Positions 17,293 through 26,028 of a stretch of DNA of 64,000 bases are shown one piece after another. The stretch is from positions 1,736,001 to 1,800,000 of the forward strand of contig OZ244251.1 of NCBI GenBank assembly GCA_965217175.1, in the 5' to 3' direction. The first letter of the stretch is position 1; every line of letters begins with the position of its first letter. Both the position numbers and the translations under genes were made by a program. Source of the DNA: Bin87 sp965217175. GTDB taxonomy: Bacteria; Chloroflexota; Dehalococcoidia; Lucifugimonadales; UBA3495. Under the pieces are notes generated by a model. It worked only from the letters and a program-made list of their open reading frames with translations, made no database searches and was not told the origin of the DNA.

Positions 17293-17373
17293 CCTTGCCC
17301 GCTGCTTACGAACCCACTTACGACGGCGGATCAGCGCGAATCGGCGCAACCAAACAACGCAAGGGGACGAGAT

Positions 17374-18306
17374 ATGCGAATCGGCGTTTTCGTTGGGGCT
17401 TCTACTGCTGACCTGATGGGGTTGGACGAATTGATCGGACGGATCAAGCAGGCGGAGGAAGATGGATTCGACAGTTTTTGGATTCCCCACATCTCGGTGC
17501 GAGGGTACGATGCTCTGACGGTGCTGGCGTTGGCGGGGATGCAAACCAGCCGGATCGAGTTGGGCGTGGGCGTGGTACCCACTTTCCCCAGGCATCCGGT
17601 GGCGCTGGCGCAACAGGCGTTGACCACGGCGACGGCGACCGACAGCAGGTTTTTGCTGGGAATCGGGCCGTCGCACCGACCGGGCATCGAGATGAGCTTT
17701 GGCCTGTCGTACGACCGGCCGGCGCTGCACATGCGCGAGTATCTATCGGTAATGCGTCCATTGATGGAGGAGGGGAGAGTCCAGTTCTCGGGAGAGTTCT
17801 TCAACGTGAACGCCGAGCTGGACGTGCCCGACCGTCCCCAGTGCCCGGTGTTGATCTCGGCGCTGGCGCCCCGGATGCTGCGGTTGGCGGGGGAGCGCGC
17901 GGACGGCACGATTACGTGGATGGCCGGGCCGCGAACGATTCGCGAACACATTGCGCCCCGGATCGGCAGCTCGGCGGAGGCCCACGGACGCGCCAGCCCC
18001 AGGGTGTGCGTGGGGTTGCCCACTGCGGTGTGCGACGACGAAGCGGCGGGAAGGCGGCAGGCAGCGGAGGCGTACGAGCGGTACGGCCAGTTGGTGAATT
18101 ACCGCCGGGTGCTGGACATCGAAGGCGTGGAGGGTCCGTCGGAGGTGGCGGTTATCGGGAACGAGGATGCCCTGCGCCGGCAACTGGAGGAATTTGCGGC
18201 TGGGGGCGCCACCGACTTTATGGCCAATATCTTTGCCTTGCCGGGGGATGTCGAATCGGATCAGCGCACCTATGCAGCCCTGAAGGACCTGGTGGGCAGG
18301 GTGTAG
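17374..18306 (+). CDS. LLM class flavin/F420-dependent oxidoreductase
   Basis: 310 residues of the bacterial-luciferase-like TIM-barrel family, which uses FMN or coenzyme F420. Family marks are the N-terminal MRIGVFVG, the barrel segment GFDSFWIPHISVRGYDALT, RIELGVGVVPTFPRHPVALAQQALT and the phosphate-binding stretch FLLGIGPSHRP. Overall spacing is closest to F420-dependent LLM proteins, but the cofactor cannot be fixed by eye. AAGGGGA is six bases before the ATG. It follows coaBC by 81 bases and ends at a bidirectional terminator shared with the next, convergent LLM gene. Confidence 0.88.
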   Translation: MRIGVFVGASTADLMGLDELIGRIKQAEEDGFDSFWIPHISVRGYDALTVLALAGMQTSRIELGVGVVPTFPRHPVALAQQALTTATATDSRFLLGIGPSHRPGIEMSFGLSYDRPALHMREYLSVMRPLMEEGRVQFSGEFFNVNAELDVPDRPQCPVLISALAPRMLRLAGERADGTITWMAGPRTIREHIAPRIGSSAEAHGRASPRVCVGLPTAVCDDEAAGRRQAAEAYERYGQLVNYRRVLDIEGVEGPSEVAVIGNEDALRRQLEEFAAGGATDFMANIFALPGDVESDQRTYAALKDLVGRV

Positions 18307-18347
18307 CGATGCGGCAAGTAGGCCCTGCCCGGTCGGATTGGTGAAGA

Positions 18348-18375
18348 AAAGGGGCGACCAGATGGTCGCCCCTTT
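18348..18375. terminator. bidirectional terminator between two LLM oxidoreductase genes
   Basis: A 13-bp perfect inverted repeat AAAGGGGCGACCA / TGGTCGCCCCTTT separated by only two bases, with A-rich and T-rich flanks. It serves the plus-strand gene ending at 18306 and the minus-strand gene ending at 18401. Confidence 0.85.
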
Positions 18376-18400
18376 GCATTGCAGCGCCGGGAGCCCCTGA

Positions 18401-19267
18401 TCAGCTGACCGCTTCTTTGAAACGGCGGATGGCTTCGATATGCTGGTCGGGGCCTTTGAGTCCGGCGCGCATGGTGTTGACGGAAAGGTGAGTGGCTCCG
18501 GCTTCATCCCAGGCGGCGCCGAGGCGATTCCAGTCATCTGGGTTGTCGCTGTCCATCAGGGCGACGCGGCCCTCGATGCCGACCGCGGCCGGATCACGCC
18601 CGTAGCCGCGGGCCAGCTCCCGCATCTCGGCGATACGTTCCTGACCGGCGCCGTCGGGCTGGAACTGAGGGAACCAACCGTCGCCCATGCGGGCGATGCG
18701 GCGAACCACCTGGGGAGCGCCACCGCCGAACCAGACCGGGATGGGTTGCTGGACGGGGCGTGGGTTGATTCCGGCGTGGGAAATTTTGTGGTAGCGGCCT
18801 TCGTAGTTGACCACTTCCTGGGTCCAGAGCAACCGCAGAACCTCCACCTGTTCGGCGGAACGGCGGCCACGGTTGTCCCAATTCTCGCCGAGGGCCTCGT
18901 ACTCCACGTAGTTCCAACCGACGCCGATGCCCAACCGCAGGCGACCGCCAGTGAGGATATCTACCTCGGCGGTTTGCTTGGCGACCAGGGCGGTTTGACG
19001 CTGGGGAAGAATGATGATTCCGGTGCACATCTCGATTTTCTCGGTGACCGCCGCCAGGTAGCCAAACATGACGAAGGGCTCGTGGAAGGTATCGGCGCTG
19101 CTGTAGGGTCGGTCCCAGGGGGCGTGTTTGGTGGTGTCAGCGCCCAGCACGTGGTCGAATACCAGCAGATGTTCGTATCCCAGAGCCTCGGCGGCCTGGG
19201 CAAAGTCCTTGACGGCGGCCGGGTCGGCGCCGATTTCGGTCTGCGGGAAGATTGCTCCTAGTTGCAT
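18401..19267 (-). CDS. LLM class F420-dependent oxidoreductase
   Basis: 288 residues. The ATG is eight bases after AAGGAG. Typical segments are MQLGAIFPQTEIGADP, GYEHLLVFDHVLGAD, TGIIILPQRQTALVAKQTAEVD, LRLGIGVGWNYVEYEALG and PIPVWFGGG. The TGIIILPQR and GVGWNYVE signatures fit the F420-type LLM subfamily common in Actinobacteria and Chloroflexota, which reduces or oxidises secondary alcohols, ketones or aromatic rings. It differs clearly from the convergent LLM neighbour, so this is not a recent tandem duplicate. Cytosolic; the substrate is unknown. Confidence 0.9.
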   Translation of the reverse strand: MQLGAIFPQTEIGADPAAVKDFAQAAEALGYEHLLVFDHVLGADTTKHAPWDRPYSSADTFHEPFVMFGYLAAVTEKIEMCTGIIILPQRQTALVAKQTAEVDILTGGRLRLGIGVGWNYVEYEALGENWDNRGRRSAEQVEVLRLLWTQEVVNYEGRYHKISHAGINPRPVQQPIPVWFGGGAPQVVRRIARMGDGWFPQFQPDGAGQERIAEMRELARGYGRDPAAVGIEGRVALMDSDNPDDWNRLGAAWDEAGATHLSVNTMRAGLKGPDQHIEAIRRFKEAVS

Positions 19268-19285
19268 GGCGGTGTCTCCTTGAGA

Positions 19286-19618
19286 TTAGTTGGAGTTTTC
19301 GAGATTGATCGCGGACCAGTCAAAAGCGAATACCTGACTCCTCATGTCGTGCCATTCCTCCGTTGTTACCTGCGTCTGGTTAGGTTTCAATCCTGTACCA
19401 GGCAGCCCTTTCTGTTTTTGGACGACCAGTGCGGTTAGAGGAGGAAAGCCCCGTTTCAAGCATTCGTCCCTGATGTAATAGAGAGGTATTGCCGTGCTTT
19501 GCGCAGGCAGCCCAACTTCAATCCCAAGGTCGCTATAGGTGACGGTGTGCGCTTGGGCGGCGCATTGTTTCAAGTGTGCGAACACCGCTGGGGTTTTTGC
19601 GGGCATTTTGTCTGGCAT
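19286..19618 (-). CDS. small conserved-looking protein of unknown function
   Basis: 110 residues if started at the ATG ten bases after GGAG; the frame stays open 18 codons further upstream. The body reads as one small domain: VFAHLKQCAAQAHTVTYSDL, then PLYYIRDECLKRGFPPLTAL and VVQKQKGLPGTGL. The alternation of helix, a Thr-Tyr-x-Asp-Leu turn and a final VVxKxKGxPG strand looks like a compact winged-helix or nuclease-associated fold, but I do not recognise a named family. It sits 18 bases after the start of the LLM gene on the same strand, so the two are probably co-transcribed with this gene first. Confidence 0.6.
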   Translation of the reverse strand: MPDKMPAKTPAVFAHLKQCAAQAHTVTYSDLGIEVGLPAQSTAIPLYYIRDECLKRGFPPLTALVVQKQKGLPGTGLKPNQTQVTTEEWHDMRSQVFAFDWSAINLENSN

Positions 19619-19708
19619 AAGGGCTGGTCTCCAATCGGGGTTTTCCGGTTGGCGGGAGCGTGTTGGCTGCAAGTATCGGTTATGCCGGGTATGGCGTCAA
19701 TCCGGCGG

Positions 19709-19738
19709 TTGATGGGGCAACTTGACCTTTGGTAATAT
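19709..19738 (+). promoter_or_regulatory. promoter of tRNA-Gln
   Basis: TTGATG (19709-19714), 18-base spacer, TAATAT (19733-19738), ending 14 bases before the tRNA. Confidence 0.45.
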
Positions 19739-19752
19739 GGTTAGGCGTTCGC

Positions 19753-19826
19753 TGGGGATTAGTCTAGTGGTAAGACGCCTGACTCTGGATCAGGTATCAC
19801 AGGTTCGAATCCTGTATCCCCAGCCA
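19753..19826 (+). tRNA. tRNA-Gln (anticodon CTG)
   Basis: Full cloverleaf: acceptor stem TGGGGAT/ATCCCCA, D stem GTCT/AGAC, anticodon stem CCTGA/TCAGG with loop CTCTGGA (anticodon CTG, reads CAG), T stem ACAGG/CCTGT with loop TTCGAAT, discriminator G and an encoded CCA. A glutaminyl-tRNA synthetase gene in the same window would charge it directly. Confidence 0.97.
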
Positions 19827-20061
19827 TTTTCGTGCCCAGGGTTCTGGCACGCGCGCGACAGGAATTGGTCGTCCCATCCGGATGATTGCCAATTTGACGC
19901 AATGGACAGTCGCCGCGATACGACATGGTGAAGCGGGTTGCAGTGGTTTAGGGGATCTCCGATACTGCGGGGTTGAACGCAGAGCCCATCGACGACCTGT
20001 GGCGCCCAGCCGGACCCGCCGTGGTAGTATCTGATGACCAATCGCTACCGAGGAGGACGCC

Positions 20062-21078
20062 ATGGTGCTGAAAGGCGAAGACTGGCTGGCCAAAACCCCC
20101 GAAGAAACGCTGGAACCGGGAATTCCGATTTGTGATCCCCACCACCATTTTTGGGTTGCCCGTCCCGAGCCTGCTGCCTACCAACGATATCTGTTGCCGG
20201 AACTGACTGCTGACGTGGGCAGTGGGCACCATGTGCGTTCGACAGTGTTCATAGAGGTGAGGTGCGAATACCGTGAGGGCGGACCCGAAGAGATGAGGCC
20301 GGTTGGAGAGGTGGAGTACATCGAGACCATCGCTTCGGAAAGCGCCACCGGCAGCCACGGCCCCACCAAAGCCGCCGCAGCCATCATTGGGTACGCAGAC
20401 CTGAAACTGGGAGAGCAGGTGCGGCCGGTGCTGGAAGCGATGCGGGAGGCAAGCCCGAACCGCTTTCGGGGTGTGCGGCACGCAACCGGTTGGGACGAAA
20501 GCCCGCAATTGGCGAACCGGGATATTCGGGGAGCCTTGTCCACCGAAGGTTATCGGGCTGGAGCTAAAGTTCTGGCTGATATGGGGTTGGTACTGGAAAA
20601 CTCGCTGTACTTTCATCAGCTGCCCGAGTTGGCGGAATTTGCCCGGGCGGTCCCCAATCTCACTATTGTCCTGAACCACATCGGCGGCCTGGTGCGTGTG
20701 GGTCCATACGCCAACCGGGACGACGAAGTTCTTCCGGCGTGGCGTCAAGGAGTAGCGGAAGCCGCCCAGTGCCCCAACATAGTCATGAAGTTGGGTGGTG
20801 TGGGTCAGTTGCGTTACGGATACTCCTGGCACGACCGGGATATTCCCATCGGCTCGGAAGAACTGGCGGGGACCCTGGGGCCGCTCATGGAGCACTGTAT
20901 CCAGCAGTTTGGGCCAGACCGGTGCATGTTCGAAAGCAACTACCCGGTGGACAAACCATCGTATTCCTACAACGTGCTGTATAACGCCTTCAAGCGTCTT
21001 TCCAGTGGTTATTCGGCCGGGGAACGCGCGGCCCTGTTCCACGACACCGCAGCGCGCGTGTACAACATCAGCGATTGA
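20062..21078 (+). CDS. amidohydrolase family 2 (metal-dependent TIM-barrel hydrolase)
   Basis: 338 residues. The start is the ATG after GAGGAGG with a five-base gap. The N-terminal CDPHHHFW carries the HxH metal motif of the COG3618 group. Further marks are VFIEVRCEY, RFRGVRHATGWDE, VLNHIGGL (a later His) and CMFESNYPVDKPSYSY with the conserved Asp. Members hydrolyse lactones (fucono- or rhamnono-lactonase, 2-pyrone-4,6-dicarboxylate lactonase) or decarboxylate aromatic acids. It stands alone, with an unrelated gene opposite downstream. A lactone or amide hydrolase in organic-acid catabolism is the best reading. Confidence 0.88.
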   Translation: MVLKGEDWLAKTPEETLEPGIPICDPHHHFWVARPEPAAYQRYLLPELTADVGSGHHVRSTVFIEVRCEYREGGPEEMRPVGEVEYIETIASESATGSHGPTKAAAAIIGYADLKLGEQVRPVLEAMREASPNRFRGVRHATGWDESPQLANRDIRGALSTEGYRAGAKVLADMGLVLENSLYFHQLPELAEFARAVPNLTIVLNHIGGLVRVGPYANRDDEVLPAWRQGVAEAAQCPNIVMKLGGVGQLRYGYSWHDRDIPIGSEELAGTLGPLMEHCIQQFGPDRCMFESNYPVDKPSYSYNVLYNAFKRLSSGYSAGERAALFHDTAARVYNISD

Positions 21079-21170
21079 TGCTGGCGATCCGCAAGCGTGT
21101 GGGCTAACCGGGGCGCGGTTCCGGGAGGAACCCTGGTGGGTTGGCGGGGGCCTGAAATCCGGCGGCCGGA

Positions 21171-21935
21171 CTATGGCAGTTTCCCGGCGGAACGCAGTAG
21201 GCGACGCACCCGCCTGATTCCACCGAATTTGAGGCGCAGCAGGCCCTTCACGTCCTCCCAGGCGGTTCGGATGATACGGACGCGGGAATCGGGGTCGTCG
21301 GTCCATTGCACGGGCAGTTCGCAAATCCGATAACCGCACTGTTGGGCCAGAATCAGCAGTTCCGAGTCGAAGAACCAACCGTTGTCGTTGACGAGAGGTA
21401 CGAGATCATCCGCGACCTGGCGGCTGACTGCCTTGAACCCGCATTGGGCATCCCGAAAAGACGTGAAGAACATGGAACGGAACAGGAGGCTGTAGCCGCG
21501 GGAGGTTATTTCCCGTTTGGCGGTGCGCCCGACGACCCGAGAATCGGACAAGAGGCGGGAGCCGATGGCGATGTGGAACTGGTGGTCGGTGATGGCGGCT
21601 ATCAGTGGAGGCAGGTGCGTCAGGTCGGTGGACAGGTCGACGTCCATGTAGGCCACCACGTCGGCAGCGCTTTCGGTCCAGGCCCGACGGAGCGCCCGGC
21701 CCCGACCGCGCCGGTCCAGTCGAAGGAACCGGACGCGAGAAAATTCTTCGGATAGGGCGACTGCGATTTCCAGGGTGGCGTCGGTGGAACCGTTGTCGGC
21801 GACGACGATGTGCCAGTCACAATGGGCGAACTCGGTTGACATAAACTGGTGCAATCGACGTATGCTGACGGGGAGGATTCGCTCTTCGTTCAGGCACGGG
21901 ATGACAACGTCGACGCTTTGAGTCATGGGGGCCAT
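21171..21935 (-). CDS. glycosyltransferase family 2, dolichyl-phosphate glucosyltransferase-like
   Basis: 254 residues with a GT-A fold: VVIPCLNEERILP at the N-terminus, VVADNGSTDATLEIA, the metal-binding DxD in YMDVDLSTDL, and the acceptor-side FRDAQCGFKAVSR followed by NGWFFDSELLILAQ. This is the layout of ALG5/DPM1-like transferases that move a sugar from a nucleotide donor to a lipid phosphate. No clear transmembrane tail is seen. A perfect TATAAT on the minus strand abuts the first ATG (21935). If it is the -10 box, the second ATG at 21926 would be used with almost no leader. Confidence 0.88.
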   Translation of the reverse strand: MAPMTQSVDVVIPCLNEERILPVSIRRLHQFMSTEFAHCDWHIVVADNGSTDATLEIAVALSEEFSRVRFLRLDRRGRGRALRRAWTESAADVVAYMDVDLSTDLTHLPPLIAAITDHQFHIAIGSRLLSDSRVVGRTAKREITSRGYSLLFRSMFFTSFRDAQCGFKAVSRQVADDLVPLVNDNGWFFDSELLILAQQCGYRICELPVQWTDDPDSRVRIIRTAWEDVKGLLRLKFGGIRRVRRLLRSAGKLP

Positions 21936-22062
21936 ATTATATCAGCGCAATCAGGGACCAACGCCGCAGGCGCTGTAGATGAGGCAGGATTGGGGAGAGG
22001 GCGCTAGGGTCTGGCCGGGGAAGAATTGGGCGTGAAATGACTGCTATGAGCATCGATTCAAA
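21936..22062. other. divergent intergenic region upstream of korAB
   Basis: Part of a 383-base gap between the divergent glycosyltransferase and korA. Apart from the minus-strand TATAAT and the korAB promoter described separately, I see no gene or RNA here. Confidence 0.5.
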
Positions 22063-22092
22063 TTGACAAAACATAGCGTGCGGTGCTATATT
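22063..22092 (+). promoter_or_regulatory. promoter of korAB
   Basis: Consensus TTGACA (22063-22068), 18-base spacer, TATATT (22087-22092). It leaves a leader of about 220 bases before korA, in which I see no riboswitch. Confidence 0.65.
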
Positions 22093-22318
22093 CCGCCTGT
22101 TTACACATTATGCGCCGGAATGTATGCGGCCACACCGTATCAGAGCGGCGCCACCCTGAGAACCCCCGCATAATTCTGTTTGCTATCACAACAAACCATC
22201 CCGCCAACTCGATGGGACGGTGTCGTTTTGTGGCTACCCACAGGCGGAGTCGGGACGCTGCCTGGTCAGAAAATCCAAGACGTTTCGGAACCACAGGCCG
22301 GTTCGGAGGAACTGTCAG

Positions 22319-24028
22319 ATGCAAATGAACGACTTCGTCGTCAGGTTCGCCGGAGAGGGCGGACAAGGCGTCGTGACCTCGGCGGAGGGCTTGGCCCAGG
22401 CCTCTACGCAGGCTGGATATCATGCCCTGACCTATGCTACTTTCCCGTCGCAGATTCTGGGAGGTCCTACCTGGACGCAGGCGCGGATCTGTACGAAACC
22501 GATCCTGAGCTCAGGCGACGAGGTGGACGTGCTGGTTGCGTTCAATGAGGAAGCATACGAGGCGCATGTTGAGGATGTGCGCGAGGGCGGCGTGATCATC
22601 TACAACGCCGACGACTTCACAATGACCGATCCGCGGTCGTTTGGGCTGGCGGTCGATACGCTGGCGCGTTCAACTGGAAACAACCGCGCCGCCAACATGA
22701 TTATCATCGGAGCGCTGGCGCAACTGGTTCGCATGCCTCAGGAATTGCTGGAAGACTTTGTGGAGTCACGGTTCCGACGAGGCCGCGACAATGACGATGA
22801 GATTATCTCGTCGAACATCCAAGCGCTGCGGCTGGGTCGGCAGAACGCCGCCGAGAGTGGCTTTGTCCTGGGCGACCTGGCGCCACCGGTTCCCCCGGAT
22901 TACGCGCAGTTGATGCTTAAAGGGAATGAGGCGATTGCGCTGGGGGCAACCCACGCCGGCGTTGGTTTTTACGCCGGATATCCGATATCGCCGGCGACGA
23001 CCATCTTGCTGTGGATGGAACGCAACCTGATCGGCGAGGACAAGTTCGCCTACCAGGTTTCGTCGGAGATCGAGGCCATCACCTCAATCATGGGTGCTTC
23101 CTTCGCGGGCAAGAAGTCGATGACAGCCACCGCCGGCCCGGGCATCTCGCTGATGAGCGAAGGGCTCGGCTTGGCGTGGATGGCGGAGATTCCCCTGGTG
23201 GTGGTGGACGTGCAGCGAGGTGGCCCGGCAACTGGCCTTCCCACCAAGACCGAACAGTCTGACCTGATGGTCTGCATGTATCCGGCCCACGGTGACGTGC
23301 GGATGCCGATCATTGCTCCCGGGTCGGTGGAAGAGTGCTTCCTGGCTGGCGCCTACGCCCTGAACTGGGCGGAAAGGTACCAGGGCCCGGTGATTCTGAT
23401 GAGTGAGATGTCGATGGCGGATCGGGTGCAAAACATCCCGAGGCCAGACCTGTCGAAGATCCCGGTGGAGAACCGGCTGACCTATGACGGTAGCAACGGA
23501 TACCACCGGTATTCGGGCCATGAGCTGTCACCGATGCCTTTGCCGGGTAACCCGGGAGCATACGTTGCCAATGGCAGCGAGCACGACGAAATGGGCGATA
23601 CAACCCACCTGGCGAGTCGCCACATCCAGATGACGGAGCGCCGTTTCAGCAAGTTGAAGCTGCTGGAAGAGGACAATTTCGAGGGTGACAACGAGTCTGC
23701 AAAGGTGGCGCTGATGACTTGGGGTGGTTCCAAGGGACCGGCCCTGGAGGCCTACAACGAATTGCGAGAGCAGGGCGTGGACGTCGGCTGGTATTTCACG
23801 ATGTTCCTGAACCCTCTGCCGCCGCGATTGTTGGAAGAACTGCGAAGCAAGGATCTGGTGATTGTTCCGGAGTTGAACTACCAGGGACAATGGGCTGGCA
23901 TCCTGCGCTCGCACGGTGTAAAAGCCGAAGCAATTACCCAGTACACCGGACTGCCTTTCAAGGTCAAGGATCTAGTGTCTCGCATCAATGAAATAATCTC
24001 CCCTGTAAAGGAGGTAGCCCGGGTATGA
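22319..24028 (+). CDS. korA: 2-oxoacid:ferredoxin oxidoreductase, alpha subunit with fused gamma domain
   Basis: 569 residues. The ATG at 22319 follows GGAGG (22305-22309) by nine bases. The N-terminal about 190 residues are the gamma domain (FVVRFAGEGGQGVVTSAEGLAQA, YATFPSQILGGPTWTQ). The alpha pyrimidine-binding domain starts near 200 (LMLKGNEAIALGATHAGVGFYAGYPISPATTIL), continues with SEIEAITSIMGASFAGKKSM and ATAGPGISLM, and ends in a transketolase-C-like domain. With KorB it oxidises 2-oxoglutarate or a similar 2-oxoacid to the CoA ester and reduces ferredoxin. It overlaps korB by four bases (ATGA). The exact 2-oxoacid is not determined. Confidence 0.93.
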   Translation: MQMNDFVVRFAGEGGQGVVTSAEGLAQASTQAGYHALTYATFPSQILGGPTWTQARICTKPILSSGDEVDVLVAFNEEAYEAHVEDVREGGVIIYNADDFTMTDPRSFGLAVDTLARSTGNNRAANMIIIGALAQLVRMPQELLEDFVESRFRRGRDNDDEIISSNIQALRLGRQNAAESGFVLGDLAPPVPPDYAQLMLKGNEAIALGATHAGVGFYAGYPISPATTILLWMERNLIGEDKFAYQVSSEIEAITSIMGASFAGKKSMTATAGPGISLMSEGLGLAWMAEIPLVVVDVQRGGPATGLPTKTEQSDLMVCMYPAHGDVRMPIIAPGSVEECFLAGAYALNWAERYQGPVILMSEMSMADRVQNIPRPDLSKIPVENRLTYDGSNGYHRYSGHELSPMPLPGNPGAYVANGSEHDEMGDTTHLASRHIQMTERRFSKLKLLEEDNFEGDNESAKVALMTWGGSKGPALEAYNELREQGVDVGWYFTMFLNPLPPRLLEELRSKDLVIVPELNYQGQWAGILRSHGVKAEAITQYTGLPFKVKDLVSRINEIISPVKEVARV

Positions 24029-24891
24029 GCAAAAAGAATCCGGAGTACGACTTCAAGTGGTGCCCCGGCTGTGGTGACTTTGGAGTACGCCGCGCGCTGG
24101 AGCTCTGCATGATCAACCGGCTGGAAGAAACTGGCCGGCCAATAGAAAACAACGTGGTTGTTGCCGGCATTGGCTGCAGCGGCAATCTGGTTCATCTGCT
24201 GGAGGGAGAGCAGCCCTACGGGTTCCACGGAATCCACGGGCGAACGCTTCCGGTGGCGATGGGCGTGAAGATGGCGCGGCCCGAGCTGAATGTGGTGGTG
24301 GTGGCCGGAGACGGCGACTTCCTGAGCATCGGCGGCGAGCACATCGCTCCGCAGGCGGCACGTAACCTGAACATCACTGCGGTGATTATGGATAATGGCG
24401 TGTACGGGTTGACCAAAGGTCAGAGTTCGCCCACTACGCAAATGGGCGCGGTTACGAGTAGTACGCCATTCGGCAAGATCGAGGAAGAACTGGATCCGCT
24501 GGAGCTTTACCTGACGCTGGGTGTGTCTTTTATCGCTTCGGGATTTTCTGGGCAACCGCGTGTGCTGGCGGATCTGATCCAACAGGGAATGAATCACCAG
24601 GGAATGTCGATGATTCACGTTCAGTCTCCCTGCGTGACCTACAACGATACCTTCCAGTTGATCAAGGGTAATGCGAAAGAGGGTATCGCTCCGTCGCTTT
24701 GGGATGTTCCCGAAGACCACGACTCCAGCAGCAAACAGGCGGCCTACAACCTGGTGCAGCAAGGTGGTCTACCGGTGGGAGTCATTTTCAAGGATGAGAC
24801 ACGGCAACCGCTCGAAGCCAATCTTAAAACCATGCGCTCCAAAGCCAGAGAGCGGACAGTGGATCAGTTGATCGACGGTTACGCCTTCTAG
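24025..24891 (+). CDS. korB: 2-oxoacid:ferredoxin oxidoreductase, beta subunit
   Basis: 288 residues. The ATG overlaps the korA stop codon, giving translational coupling. The N-terminal WCPGCGDFGVRRAL supplies the conserved Cys pair of short KorB proteins. The TPP/Mg site is GDGDFLSIGGEHIAPQAA followed by IMDNGVYGLTKGQ. The subunit has no 4Fe-4S ferredoxin domain of its own beyond the CPGC cysteines and others such as GIGCSG and the distal SPCVTYND, as is usual in this class. The unit closes with a strong terminator. Confidence 0.95.
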   Translation: MSKKNPEYDFKWCPGCGDFGVRRALELCMINRLEETGRPIENNVVVAGIGCSGNLVHLLEGEQPYGFHGIHGRTLPVAMGVKMARPELNVVVVAGDGDFLSIGGEHIAPQAARNLNITAVIMDNGVYGLTKGQSSPTTQMGAVTSSTPFGKIEEELDPLELYLTLGVSFIASGFSGQPRVLADLIQQGMNHQGMSMIHVQSPCVTYNDTFQLIKGNAKEGIAPSLWDVPEDHDSSSKQAAYNLVQQGGLPVGVIFKDETRQPLEANLKTMRSKARERTVDQLIDGYAF

Positions 24892-24914
24892 CCCCCCACA
24901 CCAGATACCTATTG

Positions 24915-24953
24915 AAATGCCTCCGGAGACACTGAACTCCGGAGGCATTTTTT
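24915..24953. terminator. terminator after korB, shared with ccmE on the other strand
   Basis: 14-bp perfect stem AAATGCCTCCGGAG / CTCCGGAGGCATTT, eight-base loop and a run of six T. On the minus strand the same hairpin follows ccmE with a weaker T-run. Confidence 0.92.
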
Positions 24954-25015
24954 GATTGGATCGATGCGGCAGGCGCAGGAGTCGACGACGCTGTCGGCGA
25001 AGGCGGCGGGAGTTT

Positions 25016-25591
25016 TCAGCCGCCGACGTTGCTGTCAGCTGAGCCGGAGTATTCGGCGGGGGGCGCGAGGGCAGGGTTTGCATCCTGCAGTGACTGGTAC
25101 TTGGAAGGACATTTGACCAGGATGTTGTCGGTTTGGAAAACCGCGGACTCGGGATCGTAGTGCCCTTCAAGGATGATCTCGGAATGTGGGTTGAAGAAGA
25201 GGTCGGGCAACACGCCGACGTATGAGGCTTCCATATTGGGGCTGCCCACCATGGGCCCGGGCACGTCGGGGGCCTTGTTGGCTACCGCGAAACGAGACAC
25301 GGTTGAACCGTCTTCGCGGCGGAAAGTATCGGTGACGAGCGCTCCTGCCACGCGCAGGGTGCGCCCGTCCTGAAGTAGCGGGTCCTCCACGAATTCATCG
25401 ACCGTAGCGAAAAACAGCGCGTTGCCGGGGAAGGCAGCATAGACCATGTAGGCCACCGCCAGCCCAATGACTCCAGCCAGGATGATCAGCCGGATGCGAT
25501 GGCTGCGCCAACCGGACTGCTCCGCGGTTTCGTCAAAGGCGACGGTGTCGTCAGTGGTATCGGGTGATGCGTATCTGTCGTCGGCTTGCAT
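25016..25591 (-). CDS. ccmE: cytochrome c maturation heme chaperone CcmE, CxxxY variant
   Basis: 191 residues. A charged N-terminus of about 32 residues is followed by one membrane anchor (about 33-54), then an OB-fold domain outside (TLRVAGALVTDTFRR, FAVANKAPDVPG, LFFNPHSEIILEGHYDP). CcmE takes heme from CcmABCD and holds it covalently for transfer to apocytochrome c. The usual HxxxY heme-attachment motif is replaced by C161-PSK-Y165, the known CxxxY variant of some archaea and bacteria, which goes with a simplified Ccm system. It is the last gene of the ccmABCDE run. No ccmF, ccmG or ccmH is in the window. Confidence 0.93.
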   Translation of the reverse strand: MQADDRYASPDTTDDTVAFDETAEQSGWRSHRIRLIILAGVIGLAVAYMVYAAFPGNALFFATVDEFVEDPLLQDGRTLRVAGALVTDTFRREDGSTVSRFAVANKAPDVPGPMVGSPNMEASYVGVLPDLFFNPHSEIILEGHYDPESAVFQTDNILVKCPSKYQSLQDANPALAPPAEYSGSADSNVGG

Positions 25592-25753
25592 TGTAGTGGC
25601 GTTTGGTCGGTCGGGAGTGAACTTGAGAGTTGTAATTGCTTACGCGAAGCAAACGGTTACATTATACCCGACCCGCGCCAACCCGGCGTCGGGAGGGGCG
25701 ACGCGGTTCGCTGAGTCGGGCGGACTCGGCGCCGGGATGCTCCGGGATTGCTT

Positions 25754-25954
25754 TCATTGGCCGTCGTTCCTGCCGTCATCTTCTTCAGAGCCGGCGGGCA
25801 GACTATCCTGCAACTCCTCGTTGAGTTCACGAAGCTCCCGTTCCAACGACTGGCGCCGCCACGACATGTAAAAGGCGTAGGCGAAAAAAACTACCCATAC
25901 GACGGCAAATGCGGCGAACAGAAAGGGGAGGTTGTTGGGGGCGTCGTAATTCAT
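25754..25954 (-). CDS. ccmD: heme exporter accessory protein CcmD-like
   Basis: 66 residues: a short N-terminus, one hydrophobic helix (about 9-30, LPFLFAAFAVVWVVFFAYAF), then a charged amphipathic tail (SWRRQSLERELRELNEELQ). Size, topology and position between ccmC and ccmE are those of CcmD, which helps release holo-CcmE from CcmABC. Sequence alone would not identify such a small protein; the call rests on topology and context. Confidence 0.8.
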   Translation of the reverse strand: MNYDAPNNLPFLFAAFAVVWVVFFAYAFYMSWRRQSLERELRELNEELQDSLPAGSEEDDGRNDGQ

Positions 25955-26028
25955 GGTTATGCAGCCGCCAGCGTTGGTTGGGGTGAAAGTGGATTGGGCC
26001 GATCGAGTTGGTGATAGCCGATATAGGA

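Noticed and set aside
15202..17730. Long open frame on the minus strand opposite coaX-coaBC
   Set aside because: It mirrors two well-identified genes, has His/Arg-rich low-information sequence and no ribosome site; a GC-rich antisense artefact.
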